Assembly (NCBI RefSeq): GCF_009670965.2 | Contig: NZ_CP073239.1 | Coordinates: 1,364,001-1,428,000, forward strand | DNA: 64,000 nt | Reading direction: 5' to 3' | From: Riemerella anatipestifer | GTDB lineage: Bacteria; Bacteroidota; Bacteroidia; Flavobacteriales; Weeksellaceae | In this document: positions 39,646 through 47,743 of the stretch, piece after piece | Layout: each line of letters opens with the position of its first letter | Numbering within the stretch: the stretch's first letter is position 1 | Program-made: the position numbers and the translations under genes | Notes under the pieces: generated by a model | Told to the model about the DNA's origin: nothing | The model's input: the letters and a program-made list of their open reading frames with translations, nothing else | The model's database searches: none

Positions 39646-39901
39646 GTTGGGTATTGAGAAGAATGATACGCAGAAAGTAATAGAGGCTTTTATGCAGGAG
39701 ATAAGAGGTTCTCTTTATGAAGGTAATAATGTTTACTTAAGAGGTTTTGGATCTTTCATTATTAAGACTCGTGCTGCTAAAACAGGAAGAAATATCTCTA
39801 AAAATACAGCTATAGAAATTCCTGCACATAACATTCCAGCGTTTAAACCATCTAAATCTTTTGCAGAAAGAGTAAAAACTAAAGTTCCAGTAAAGGATTA
39901 A
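39608..39901 (+). CDS. hup: HU family DNA-binding protein
   Basis: 97 residues from ATG 39608; longer readings of the frame run back through the promoter and mutY. Classic HU/IHF: N-terminal helices MTKAELVNTISNKLG, the beta-arm start GNNVYLRGFGSF, and RNISKNTAIEIPAHNIPAFKPSKSF with the proline-containing DNA-intercalating arm. It binds and bends DNA as a nucleoid protein. Divergent from mutY; followed by a 30-codon gene and rng. Confidence 0.95.
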   Translation: MTKAELVNTISNKLGIEKNDTQKVIEAFMQEIRGSLYEGNNVYLRGFGSFIIKTRAAKTGRNISKNTAIEIPAHNIPAFKPSKSFAERVKTKVPVKD

Positions 39902-39935
39902 TTCAATTTATTTATTAACATAAAAAATATAAACT

Positions 39936-40028
39936 ATGCCTAGCGGAAAGAAAAGAAAAAGACACAAGGTAGCAACTCACAAGAGAAAGAAGAGAAGAAG
40001 ACAAAACAGACACAAGAAGAAGAAATAA
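39936..40028 (+). CDS. Very small Lys/Arg/His-rich conserved protein
   Basis: 30 residues, MPSGKKRKRHKVATHKRKKR and ten more, ending RHKKKK; about 20 of 30 residues are Lys, Arg or His. As I remember, an almost identical tiny protein sits between an HU gene and rng across Bacteroidota. Its extreme basicity suggests an RNA-binding, probably ribosome-associated protein; it may be the Bacteroidota-specific ribosomal protein bL38, but I cannot confirm that. It starts 34 nt after hup and is followed by a strong terminator, so it is probably co-transcribed with hup. Confidence 0.75.
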   Translation: MPSGKKRKRHKVATHKRKKRRRQNRHKKKK

Positions 40029-40051
40029 GTCATAATCTCTTATTAAATATA

Positions 40052-40097
40052 ATATAGTTGATGTTTTATCAAGGTAAAATACATCAACTATATTTTT
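40052..40097 (+). terminator. Terminator after the 30-codon basic protein gene
   Basis: 12-bp stem ATATAGTTGATG (40052-40063) with CATCAACTATAT (40082-40093), inner TTTTA/TAAAA pairing, then T run. It separates hup and the small gene from rng. Confidence 0.85.
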
Positions 40098-40123
40098 GTT
40101 TAACTATCTAAGATAATTTTAGA

Positions 40124-41683
40124 ATGAAAAAAGAACTGCTAATATCTAACGAAGGCGGTGCTTCTAAGATTGCATTGATAGAAGACGGACGCTTATTTGA
40201 GCTACACGAACAAGAACAAGAGAGTGATTTTGTTGTAGGAGATATTTTCCTCGGAAAGATTAAAAAGCTAGCACCTAACCTTAATGCCGCTTTTGTAAAT
40301 ATAGGCTATGATAAAGATGCCTTTTTGCATTATCAGGACTTAGGACCGCAGTATCTTACCTATCGTAAATTTCTCAACGAGACTTTATTTAAACGGAAAA
40401 ACGACTCAAGTCTAAAGAATTTCCCTATAGAAAAAGCGTTGGATAAAAACGGTATGGTAGATAGCGTTTTGGCTAAGGACGATGTAGTTTTGCTACAAGT
40501 AACCAAAGAGCCTATCTCTACCAAGGGAGCTAGAATTTCTACCCAAGTTTCTCTTACGGGGCGTTTTTTAGTATTGATACCATTTGACCAAAAAGTTTCG
40601 GTATCAAAGAAAATTAAAGACTCGGCGGAGAGAGAACGCCTAAGAACGCTTATAGAAAGCATCAAACCAGAAGGTTTCGGTGTAATTATAAGAACCGTAG
40701 CGGAGGGTAAAAAAGTAGCTGAGCTTCATAATGATATGAACCAGTTGGTTCAGAAGTGGGAGACTTGCTTTAAGAACATACAACGAGGCAAAGTACCTTC
40801 TAAAATCCTAAGCGAGGAAGAAAAAGCGTCTGCTATCCTAAGGGATAATTTTAATGCAGATTTTGTAAGCATCATCTGTGATGATGAGGATATGGTGCAA
40901 GAAATGAAAAATTACCTAGAGGTAATTGCACCAGAGAGAAAAAATATAGTGGAGTTTTATGACCATCATATCCCACTATTAGAATACTATAATGTAGAAA
41001 AACAGCTTAAGCAGAGTTTTGGTAAGCATGTTAATATTCCTAGCTCCAAAGGAGCCTATTTGGTTATAGAACATACAGAAGCACTACATGTAATAGATGT
41101 AAATTCTGGAAACAATATAACCGCAGGAAGCCAAGCCAATAAAGAGCATGCCTTTAATGTAAACAGAATGGCAGCTACAGAGATTGCGAGACAGCTAAGG
41201 CTTAGAGATATGGGAGGCATTATAGTAGTAGATTTCATAGATATGAGAGATGCCGAGCATCGTAGAGAGCTTTACGAGCATCTTAAAAATGAAATGAAAC
41301 GAGATAAGGCAAGACATAAGATTTTGCCACCTAGTAAATTTGGGTTGATACAAATTACAAGGCAAAGGGTTCGTTCTGAAACGGTGATAGAAACCAAGGA
41401 AGAAAACCCAAATAAAGACGGTGAAATTTTAGCACCAGTAGTCATTGTAGAGAAAATGACGGAAGTCCTAAAAGGACTTATGCAAAAAGAAAAAGGAAGG
41501 CTTTATCTGCACACCCATCCGTTTGTGGAGGCTTACCTTACCAAAGGTCTTATGAGTATACAGACCAAATGGTACTTAAAGTACAAAAAGTGGGTAACTA
41601 TTATCCCGAGAGACTCTTTCAAATATTTAGAATATAGGGTTTACAATAGCCAAAAACAAGAGTTAGCGAGTTTCTCAAATTAA
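40124..41683 (+). CDS. rng: Ribonuclease G/E family endoribonuclease
   Basis: 519 residues. An S1 domain near residues 35-130 (GDIFLGKIKKLAPNLNAAFVNIGYDKDAFLH) is followed by the 5'-sensor and DNase I-like catalytic domain with the metal-binding aspartates in HVIDVNSGN (near 325) and VVDFIDM (near 370). It cleaves single-stranded A/U-rich RNA during rRNA and mRNA processing. The zinc-link motif CPxCxG of proteobacterial RNase E/G is absent: after QITRQRVR comes SETVIETKEENP. This may be normal for flavobacteria, but it means the dimer interface differs. Followed by a terminator. Confidence 0.93.
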   Translation: MKKELLISNEGGASKIALIEDGRLFELHEQEQESDFVVGDIFLGKIKKLAPNLNAAFVNIGYDKDAFLHYQDLGPQYLTYRKFLNETLFKRKNDSSLKNFPIEKALDKNGMVDSVLAKDDVVLLQVTKEPISTKGARISTQVSLTGRFLVLIPFDQKVSVSKKIKDSAERERLRTLIESIKPEGFGVIIRTVAEGKKVAELHNDMNQLVQKWETCFKNIQRGKVPSKILSEEEKASAILRDNFNADFVSIICDDEDMVQEMKNYLEVIAPERKNIVEFYDHHIPLLEYYNVEKQLKQSFGKHVNIPSSKGAYLVIEHTEALHVIDVNSGNNITAGSQANKEHAFNVNRMAATEIARQLRLRDMGGIIVVDFIDMRDAEHRRELYEHLKNEMKRDKARHKILPPSKFGLIQITRQRVRSETVIETKEENPNKDGEILAPVVIVEKMTEVLKGLMQKEKGRLYLHTHPFVEAYLTKGLMSIQTKWYLKYKKWVTIIPRDSFKYLEYRVYNSQKQELASFSN

Positions 41684-41690
41684 AAAATAC

Positions 41691-41724
41691 AATCACCTTC
41701 TCCAGCACGAGAGGGTGATTTTTG
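41691..41724 (+). terminator. Terminator of rng
   Basis: Stem AATCACCTTCTC (41691-41702) with GAGAGGGTGATT (41709-41720), one wobble, 6-nt loop, then T run. It lies 7 nt after the rng stop. Confidence 0.85.
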
Positions 41725-41768
41725 TTTCTCTTATTTTGAGAAAAAATAAGAGAATTGACTCTAAAAAC

Positions 41769-41799
41769 TTGCATACTTGCTTAAAAGGTTATAAGTTTG
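41769..41799 (+). promoter_or_regulatory. Promoter of surface-protein locus B
   Basis: TTG at 41769-41771 and TAAGTTTG at 41792-41799, 20 nt apart, at the same position relative to the CA tract as in copy A. Start of transcription near 41806; leader about 520 nt. Confidence 0.65.
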
Positions 41800-41888
41800 C
41801 TTCATATTTATGCGATACACTATCAGTGACATACAAAAAAGTGAAAAAAACTTACACAAAAATTTGGTACTTTCAAATAATTGTGTAA

Positions 41889-41915
41889 ACACACACACAC
41901 ACACACACACACACA
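41889..41915 (+). repeat. (CA)13 microsatellite in leader B
   Basis: A(CA)13, 27 nt, with the same flanks as copy A. The difference from copy A is exactly three units (6 nt), so any frame running through it is kept. Confidence 0.85.
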
Positions 41916-41991
41916 GATAGTTTCGTGTATATGCGTTCTATTATCCAGAAAATTCTTTAGACTTTTATCGTTAATCATAAATAGAGTTCCG

Positions 41992-42192
41992 TCAACTTTG
42001 GTTGGGGGCTTTTCGTGTTTATCTAGTGTTAATTTTAGCCTTCATCAATATTTACTAAAAGCACCATTGTTTTGTCTAATAACATGGTCGTTCTTGTTAG
42101 GTGCTTTTAGTGTTCAGGGGGAGCATTTTGCTCTTTCTGTTTTAGCCTTTCCTCTCGTTTTGTGTGTGTTTAGAGGGGAAAGGCGTTTTTTT
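41992..42192 (+). promoter_or_regulatory. Structured leader B with terminator-like hairpins
   Basis: Counterparts of leader A: a TCAAC/GTTGG stem (T-G wobble replacing C-G) followed by GGGGCTTTT (41992-42013), GAGCA-TTT-TGCTC near 42121, and GCCTTTCCTCT paired with AGAGGGGAAAGGC (42145-42184, two-base bulge) followed by seven T. Arm changes between the copies (TCC to TTT against GGA to AAA) keep pairing, which supports a functional RNA structure. Confidence 0.5.
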
Positions 42193-42290
42193 AGGTTAGA
42201 ACTTAGAGGTGAGATATTAGAGCTCAGTATAGTCTCATCAACCCTTAAGTCCAACCTCCAACCTCTAAAATCCAATATCTATAACCTTAA
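42193..42290 (+). repeat. A/T-rich inverted repeat before surface gene B
   Basis: TTAGAGGTGAGATATTAGAG on the left faces CTCTAAAATCCAATATCT on the right. Same family as the hairpins at 21727-21832 and in the rRNA spacers. Confidence 0.45.
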
Positions 42291-42325
42291 ATAATTAAAT
42301 ATTAACAATTTTAAAATTAAATGTA

Positions 42326-44509
42326 ATGAAAGCAACAACTACAAGATTGATGAGTGTACTTGCCTTTTTGGTGCTAAGTTTAGCAACCTACGGGCAAGAT
42401 TACAGTGGCAAGGTTGGTATAAATACCAGTCAACCTAATGCTACTTTGGATATTAAAAGCAAGTCTGCTAATTCTAGTAATACTTTGGAGGGTTTGGTAA
42501 TCCCTAATGTAAGCAAGGATAAAGCCTACCAAATGACTACTAATACTAAAACTCCTCTTAAAGAATCTACTTTAATTTATGTAGATAACCTTTCTGATTA
42601 CTCTGGAGCAGATGCTACGGTAGGCGATATCATGGAGAAAGGTTACTACTTTTGGAATGGCACTAAGTGGGTAAGAAGTGCGAGTAGCGTAGGAAATGAG
42701 TGGACTTATGCAGGGAGAAAGAATTCTATTGGTTCAACAACGGGGTATGAACATCAAACAGATTCTATTGCTTTAACCCGCTCTATGCCTGCAAATACAG
42801 TTTTGGCTTATAATGATTTGAATAAGACTTTAGGTGTTAATAGTGGAGTTTTAGGGGTGTCTAGTTACAATCCTAATAAAGAGCTTCGTTCTTATACTGA
42901 AGTAACAGGTGATGGTGGGTTGGTGTTGTATAGAGGAGATAAAGCAAACTCTAATGCGGTGATGGGATATGTAGATTATAAATATGATGGAGCTGGTTAT
43001 AAAATAAGAACAATGGGGTTAGATTATAGAAATGCTACTTCAAACCCAGATGGGATTACGGGGGCTTATCAAATACTATCTAATTACAGAGATACCTCAG
43101 GAAATGCAATAAGTGGAGGTAACTTTTCCCTTACCTTATCTAATGTCGCCAATACATTTGGAAATTCAAATGCCACTGTAAGGACTGATAAAAACGGGTA
43201 TTATTTTAATCCAAAAGGAATTGTAAAGTCCGATGAAGTTTCAAATACGGTTTATAGTGAAACCTTTGTTAGAACAGGTATGGATAATTTAGGTAATGCT
43301 TCAAAAATAAGATGGTCTATAAATAAATTTATGCCTGGAGCTAATTGGGATGTTACCACAGAGCGTCTCCAAAGAACAGTAGATGTTTCGCCTATGGGAT
43401 TTATAGATTTTGGTATTTCGGGAGATACGCCAAATGCTGCTGGAGGACGTGATGGTTTAGGCTTTGGTTATGGGAAGAATGTATTTGCTGTAATTAGAGA
43501 AAATGGGAATTTAGGAGTGGGAACTTTAGATCCTTCTACTAAAATAGAAGCTGTAGGAGCTATACAATCAAAAAGTAGTGGAAGTCACTCAAGTACTGCT
43601 ATTAATCCGGGCTCTCTTGAGATTTTTAGAGACCCTAATTCTACAGCTATTTCTTCACCAAATACAATGGGGTACTTAGATTTTAAAAGAGAGACTTCTG
43701 TTGATGCTCATGCAAGGATTGCAGCGTATGTAGATACTCGAGATAGAAAAATAATTTCATTCTCAAAATCTGACACAGGAAATATGGTACCTGGTGAGGT
43801 TGCTACACCATTTTATTTTGACTTAACAGAAGGGAAATTGGGTATCGGTATATCTGCACCGTCAGAAAAATTAGAAGTTGTAGGTAATGTAATGGCAACT
43901 GGAGAAGTGAGAAGTACAGCTGCTAATGGTTTTAGAATAGCGTATAACAACAAGGGGGTTATCTTTAGAAACGATGGAGATAAGTTCTTACTAATGACTT
44001 CTGCTGACCAAAACGGATTAGGAACATTATCTACCGATAGACCTCTAGTATATGAGTTTACAAGCAAAAACCTTTTATTGCAAAGAGATGGAACCGATGG
44101 TAATGTAGGTATTGGGGTTCTTGCTCCTACCGAAAAACTAGAAGTGGCAGGCAAAGTAAAGGCTAACACTTTTATTGCTACACAAACAGGATCTGTTTTC
44201 CCAGACTATGTGTTCCAAAAGTATTACACAGGTACTTCTAGCCTAAAGTCAGACTATAGCTTTAAAACCCTAAGTCAAGTAGAAGATTTTGTAAAAACTA
44301 ATGGGCATTTACCAGGGTATCAGTCTGCAGAAGCTATCAAAAAGCAAGGTTATATAGACCTTATGGCAACTCAACTCACTAATGTGGAGAAGATAGAAGA
44401 ACTTTATCTACACAGCATAGAGCAAGATAAGGCTCTAAAAGCTAAAGATGCCAAAATAGCAGAATTAGAAGCTCGTTTACAGAAGCTAGAAGCTTTATTA
44501 GTAAAATAA
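42326..44509 (+). CDS. Secreted surface protein with C-terminal coiled coil, copy B
   Basis: 727 residues. The signal peptide (ending LATYGQ near residue 24) and the first module (KVGIN...PNATLDI...EGLVIPNVSKDKAY...YYFWNGTKWVRS) match copy A closely. Further 'LGVGTLDPSTKIEAVG', 'LGIGISAPSEKLEVVG' and 'VGIGVLAPTEKLEVAG' repeats follow near residues 400, 510 and 600, as in phage tail-fibre-like and adhesin-like proteins. The last 110 residues (YVFQKYYTG...VEDFVKTNGHLPGYQSAEA...) resemble the conserved C-terminal tail of such Bacteroidota proteins and end in a Lys/Glu/Leu coiled coil. Probably a trimeric surface protein; the role is unknown. Confidence 0.72.
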   Translation: MKATTTRLMSVLAFLVLSLATYGQDYSGKVGINTSQPNATLDIKSKSANSSNTLEGLVIPNVSKDKAYQMTTNTKTPLKESTLIYVDNLSDYSGADATVGDIMEKGYYFWNGTKWVRSASSVGNEWTYAGRKNSIGSTTGYEHQTDSIALTRSMPANTVLAYNDLNKTLGVNSGVLGVSSYNPNKELRSYTEVTGDGGLVLYRGDKANSNAVMGYVDYKYDGAGYKIRTMGLDYRNATSNPDGITGAYQILSNYRDTSGNAISGGNFSLTLSNVANTFGNSNATVRTDKNGYYFNPKGIVKSDEVSNTVYSETFVRTGMDNLGNASKIRWSINKFMPGANWDVTTERLQRTVDVSPMGFIDFGISGDTPNAAGGRDGLGFGYGKNVFAVIRENGNLGVGTLDPSTKIEAVGAIQSKSSGSHSSTAINPGSLEIFRDPNSTAISSPNTMGYLDFKRETSVDAHARIAAYVDTRDRKIISFSKSDTGNMVPGEVATPFYFDLTEGKLGIGISAPSEKLEVVGNVMATGEVRSTAANGFRIAYNNKGVIFRNDGDKFLLMTSADQNGLGTLSTDRPLVYEFTSKNLLLQRDGTDGNVGIGVLAPTEKLEVAGKVKANTFIATQTGSVFPDYVFQKYYTGTSSLKSDYSFKTLSQVEDFVKTNGHLPGYQSAEAIKKQGYIDLMATQLTNVEKIEELYLHSIEQDKALKAKDAKIAELEARLQKLEALLVK

Positions 44510-44520
44510 TTTAATCTTTT

Positions 44521-44555
44521 CCCCATTGTGATAGGTGTCGCAATGGGGCTTTTTT
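44521..44555 (+). terminator. Terminator between surface gene B and its DUF4469 gene
   Basis: Perfect 8-bp stem CCCCATTG (44521-44528) with CAATGGGG (44541-44548), then CTTTTTT. Copy A has no such terminator between its two genes, so here the DUF4469 gene may rely on readthrough or on a separate promoter. Confidence 0.82.
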
Positions 44556-44609
44556 ATACTTCACAAAGTATTATAAACATCTAACACTAACATCAAAAAT
44601 TTATACATT

Positions 44610-45329
44610 ATGAACACTTTAAAAGCGTGGTTGCGTCCCAACCTATTAACGAAAGATGACCCTAACGATTTTGTAGCCGTGCCACTTCTAGGTGGTAGCC
44701 TTGGCATTACAGAAATTATAGATGCTCTAAAAAAAGAGGGTATGGAGATACAGACTGAAACGGCGGTAGATATTATCACTCGTTTTAACCGCAAAGCCTC
44801 GGAGTTGGTACTCAACGGCTATAGCGTAAATACGGGGCTAGTGTATATGCGTCCTGCGATTAAGGGTGTATTTTACGATAAGACTTGGGATAAAGAGAAA
44901 CACTCCGTTTATGTGAATGTGAACCAAGGCACCGACCTAAGAAAAGCCGCCAATGATACCAAAGTAGAAATCCTAGGCGAGCAGTCTAGCCCAATGAGCG
45001 TGTTCAGCATCACTGATAAAGTTACTGGTAAAGCAGACGGCACCCTTACCAAAGGCAAAAATGCTGAAATCAAAGGTACTTACATTAAAATAGATGGCGA
45101 TAATCCTAAAAACGGCATCGTCTTCAAAAACTTAGATACTCAAAATGAAATCAAGTTGGCTAAAGATAATATCGTAATCAACGAGCCGTCAAGAGTGCTT
45201 ATTCTTGTGCCTTCAGATTTGGAGGCAGGGAACTATGAACTCAGCATTACCACACAAAGCAGCACGGGTTCTGTCTTACTAAAAGAACCAAGAACGGAGC
45301 GACTACCCAATCCTGTGGTTATTGCCTAG
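44610..45329 (+). CDS. DUF4469-type protein with HU-like and Ig-like domains, copy B
   Basis: 239 residues, same length and domains as copy A at 23544. Residues 1-137 differ at two positions only (38 and 48). Residues 138-239 differ at about 20, clustered at 163-195 and in the last 21 residues. That mosaic suggests recent gene conversion of the 5' part or diversifying selection on the Ig-like part. No signal peptide. Function unknown; DNA binding by the HU-like half is conceivable, but the positive arm typical of HU is not obvious. Confidence 0.8.
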   Translation: MNTLKAWLRPNLLTKDDPNDFVAVPLLGGSLGITEIIDALKKEGMEIQTETAVDIITRFNRKASELVLNGYSVNTGLVYMRPAIKGVFYDKTWDKEKHSVYVNVNQGTDLRKAANDTKVEILGEQSSPMSVFSITDKVTGKADGTLTKGKNAEIKGTYIKIDGDNPKNGIVFKNLDTQNEIKLAKDNIVINEPSRVLILVPSDLEAGNYELSITTQSSTGSVLLKEPRTERLPNPVVIA

Positions 45330-45350
45330 TAAAGTATTTTAATAAAACTA

Positions 45351-45478
45351 AGGCTACTCATTTAACGGGTAGCCTATTTTATTACCTCTTACCGAGTGCT
45401 ACGGAACAGAGTCTCCGCACTTACCGTAACGGAGTGTCTGTCCTTAGGCTAACGGATAGCCTGTTACGGTAAGGACAG
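45351..45478. repeat. Terminator and nested palindromes after surface locus B
   Basis: AGGCTACTC/GGGTAGCCT (45351-45375) followed by ATTTTATT is a likely terminator. Further on, TTACCGTAAC (45421-45430) can pair with GTTACGGTAA (45463-45472), while CTGTCCTTA (45438-45446) can pair with TAAGGACAG (45470-45478); the two overlap and exclude each other. The whole gap 45330-45600 holds no gene. Confidence 0.55.
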
Positions 45479-45600
45479 TCTCTCTGTTGAAAATGGCTCA
45501 TATCTTAATAACTAAACCTATTTATAGGGCAATAGTTTTGGTTAATTCCTAAGGGATTACGCCCGTTTTTTGCCAAAAAAAGTATAACTTTGCCTCCATA

Positions 45601-46281
45601 ATGAATATAGCAAGTTGTATTTTAGAGGCTCTTAAAACTCATGGCAGTGTAGCTGTGCCTCACTTTGGTGTTTTTTCTTTAAAGTACTCTGGTGCAGTTA
45701 TCAGTAACGAGGACGGTCATATACTGCCTCCTGCTAAGCAGATTGTACTAGAAAAGAACTACCTTTTAAAAGAGAATAGTTTCGTCAATTTTGTGGCTCA
45801 AATTAAAGGCATCAGTTCCCAAACGGCTGACTTTGAGATAAAAACACAAACAGACTATTGGAAGAAAAAAATAGAAGCAGGAGAATCTTTTGAGGTAGAA
45901 GCTCTAGGGGCATTTAATTCAGACACTCAAGGGTTTTCTTTTGTAGGGCAACGGATTTATTTAGATTCGCCTGATGTCTATGGGCTAGAGGCAATCAATC
46001 TTTCTGAAATGAGTTCCCAAAAAGAAACTCAACCTTCTCAACCTAAGAAATCTAATGCTTGGAAAGTGGTACTTTGGTTACTCATTTTTATTATTCCAGC
46101 AGGGATATTGGGGTATTTGAATTTCTATCACCCTGAAATTTTATTTGGTGTGAAAAGTTTTGAAAAAGATAAAACTCAAAAGACCACTCCATCTCAGCCT
46201 GTAAAAACAACTAAGACTAATGATACTTTGGTAATAGATAGTTTAAAGCAAGACTCTTTACCAGCTAACAATTTAAAATAA
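45601..46281 (+). CDS. HU-like (CCDC81-type) domain membrane protein
   Basis: 226 residues. The N-terminal 140 residues look like the paired prokaryotic HU-like domains found in Bacteroidota cell-surface/division proteins (LEALKTHGSVAVPHFGVFSL, and KKKIEAGESFEVEALGAFNS). A single transmembrane helix spans about residues 158-177 (VVLWLLIFIIPAGILGYLNF), followed by a Lys/Thr/Ser-rich tail. Relatives often end in a SPOR peptidoglycan-binding domain; none is present here, so this is a shorter form. The next gene begins 1 nt after its stop, so they form an operon. Confidence 0.7.
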   Translation: MNIASCILEALKTHGSVAVPHFGVFSLKYSGAVISNEDGHILPPAKQIVLEKNYLLKENSFVNFVAQIKGISSQTADFEIKTQTDYWKKKIEAGESFEVEALGAFNSDTQGFSFVGQRIYLDSPDVYGLEAINLSEMSSQKETQPSQPKKSNAWKVVLWLLIFIIPAGILGYLNFYHPEILFGVKSFEKDKTQKTTPSQPVKTTKTNDTLVIDSLKQDSLPANNLK

Positions 46282-46282
46282 T

Positions 46283-46792
46283 ATGACAAAAAAAACGCCT
46301 AAAGATAGCCTTACGGTAATGACTAATATTGTACTCCCAAACGAAACCAATCATTTGGGAAATTTGTTTGGGGGAGAGCTTCTCTCTAAAATGGATAGAT
46401 GTGCTTCTATATCAGCCTCTAGACATTGCGGAAGGAGGGTAGTAACGGCTTCGGTAAACCATGTTTCCTTTAATCACCCTATTCCAGAAGGAGGTGTGGT
46501 GGTTTTGGAGTCCAAAGTAACCCGTGCATTTTCTACCTCTATGGAGGTTTATGTAGATGTATGGATGGACGACCCTATTACACAGAAAAAAGTGCATACC
46601 AACGAAGGAATATACACCTTTGTAGCGGTAGATGCGTTCAACAAGCCTGTGCCTATCCCAGAGTTAGAACCAGAAACGGATATAGAAAAAGAACGCTATA
46701 TGGCAGCTCTTAGAAGAAAAGAACTTTCCCTTATCCTGTCTGGAAGAATGAAGGCTCAAGATTCTGTGGAGCTAAAAAAACTATTCATTTAA
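46283..46792 (+). CDS. Acyl-CoA thioesterase, hotdog fold
   Basis: 169 residues. The YciA/BFIT-type hotdog signature is clear: LPNETNHLGNLFGGELLSKMDRCASI with the active-site Asn/Asp-containing helix, then VNHVSFNHPIPEGG and VYVDVWMDDP. Hydrolyses acyl-CoA to free acid and CoA in the cytoplasm; chain-length preference unknown. It starts 1 nt after the HU-like gene and ends 6 nt before the dehydrogenase gene, in a tight four-gene operon with the lipoprotein that follows. Confidence 0.88.
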   Translation: MTKKTPKDSLTVMTNIVLPNETNHLGNLFGGELLSKMDRCASISASRHCGRRVVTASVNHVSFNHPIPEGGVVVLESKVTRAFSTSMEVYVDVWMDDPITQKKVHTNEGIYTFVAVDAFNKPVPIPELEPETDIEKERYMAALRRKELSLILSGRMKAQDSVELKKLFI

Positions 46793-46798
46793 TCATTT

Positions 46799-47731
46799 AT
46801 GAAGGTTTTACAACTAGATAAAAATCACCCTCTTATTACGGAGCAGCTCACAGCTAATGGATTTACAATAGATGAAGATACCACTTCTTCTTACGAAGGA
46901 ATTTTAGATAAAATAGAACCTTACGAGGGTGTGATTATTAGGAGTAGAATTCCGCTAGATGCTCGTTTTTTAACTCAAGCTAAAAATCTAAAATGGATTG
47001 CTAGAGTAGGGGCAGGAATGGAAAATATAGATACCGAAAAGGCAGAAGAATTGGGGATTTGTCTTTTTAATTCTCCAGAAGGTAACCGAGATGCGGTGGC
47101 AGAACACAGTTTAGGCTGTCTTTTAGTACTGATGAACCGTTTGTTTATTTCATCGGAAGAGGTCAAAAAAGGTATTTGGAAGCGTGAGGAAAACCGAGGG
47201 GAGGAAATTAAAGATAAGACGGTAGGCATCATAGGGTATGGCAATATGGGAAAAGCCTTAGCTCAAAGACTATCAGGTTTTGGGTGTGAGGTGATATTTC
47301 ATGATATTAAAACTAACCTATCAGATCAATACGCCCAACAAGTTCCGTTAGAAGTATTACAAGAGAAAGCGGATATTCTAAGCCTGCATTTACCTTTGGC
47401 AGAGGATACCATAGGCTGGCTTAATGCTGATTCTATCCAAAAAATGAAGAAAAATTTTTATCTCATCAATACAGCTAGAGGGAAGAATGTGGTAACTGCA
47501 GATGTGGTTTCGGCACTTAAAAGCGGTAAGATAAAAGGGGCTTGTCTAGATGTTTTGGAATACGAAAAAAGCTCTTTTGAAAACTTAGAAATTCAGAATG
47601 AAGATTTAGCTTTTCTTTTAAACTCGGATAAAGTGATTGTTACACCTCATATTGCAGGTTGGACGCACGAAAGCAAGATAAAATTAGCCCAAGTGATTGT
47701 AGATAAGATTTTAGCAAAGTTTAAAAAATAA
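46799..47731 (+). CDS. D-2-hydroxyacid dehydrogenase (phosphoglycerate dehydrogenase-like)
   Basis: 310 residues. Rossmann NAD-binding motif GIIGYGNMGKALAQRL near residue 143; catalytic Arg in NTARGKNV near 225, Glu in ACLDVLEYE, and His in TPHIAGWTHES near 285. It lacks the ACT domain of full SerA, as in many Bacteroidota enzymes. It may serve serine synthesis (3-phosphoglycerate oxidation) or reduce another 2-keto acid; sequence alone cannot decide. Third gene of the operon. Confidence 0.87.
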   Translation: MKVLQLDKNHPLITEQLTANGFTIDEDTTSSYEGILDKIEPYEGVIIRSRIPLDARFLTQAKNLKWIARVGAGMENIDTEKAEELGICLFNSPEGNRDAVAEHSLGCLLVLMNRLFISSEEVKKGIWKREENRGEEIKDKTVGIIGYGNMGKALAQRLSGFGCEVIFHDIKTNLSDQYAQQVPLEVLQEKADILSLHLPLAEDTIGWLNADSIQKMKKNFYLINTARGKNVVTADVVSALKSGKIKGACLDVLEYEKSSFENLEIQNEDLAFLLNSDKVIVTPHIAGWTHESKIKLAQVIVDKILAKFKK

Positions 47732-47743
47732 TAGATTAAAAGT

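Larger units (their letters stand above)
41740..45329 (+). repeat. Duplicated surface-protein locus, copy B
   Basis: Same layout and orientation as 21240-24263: promoter, long leader with CA tract and hairpins, secreted surface protein, DUF4469 gene. Leader similarity is high throughout. The surface gene is longer and differs after the first module. Here a terminator separates the surface gene from the DUF4469 gene. Confidence 0.85.
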
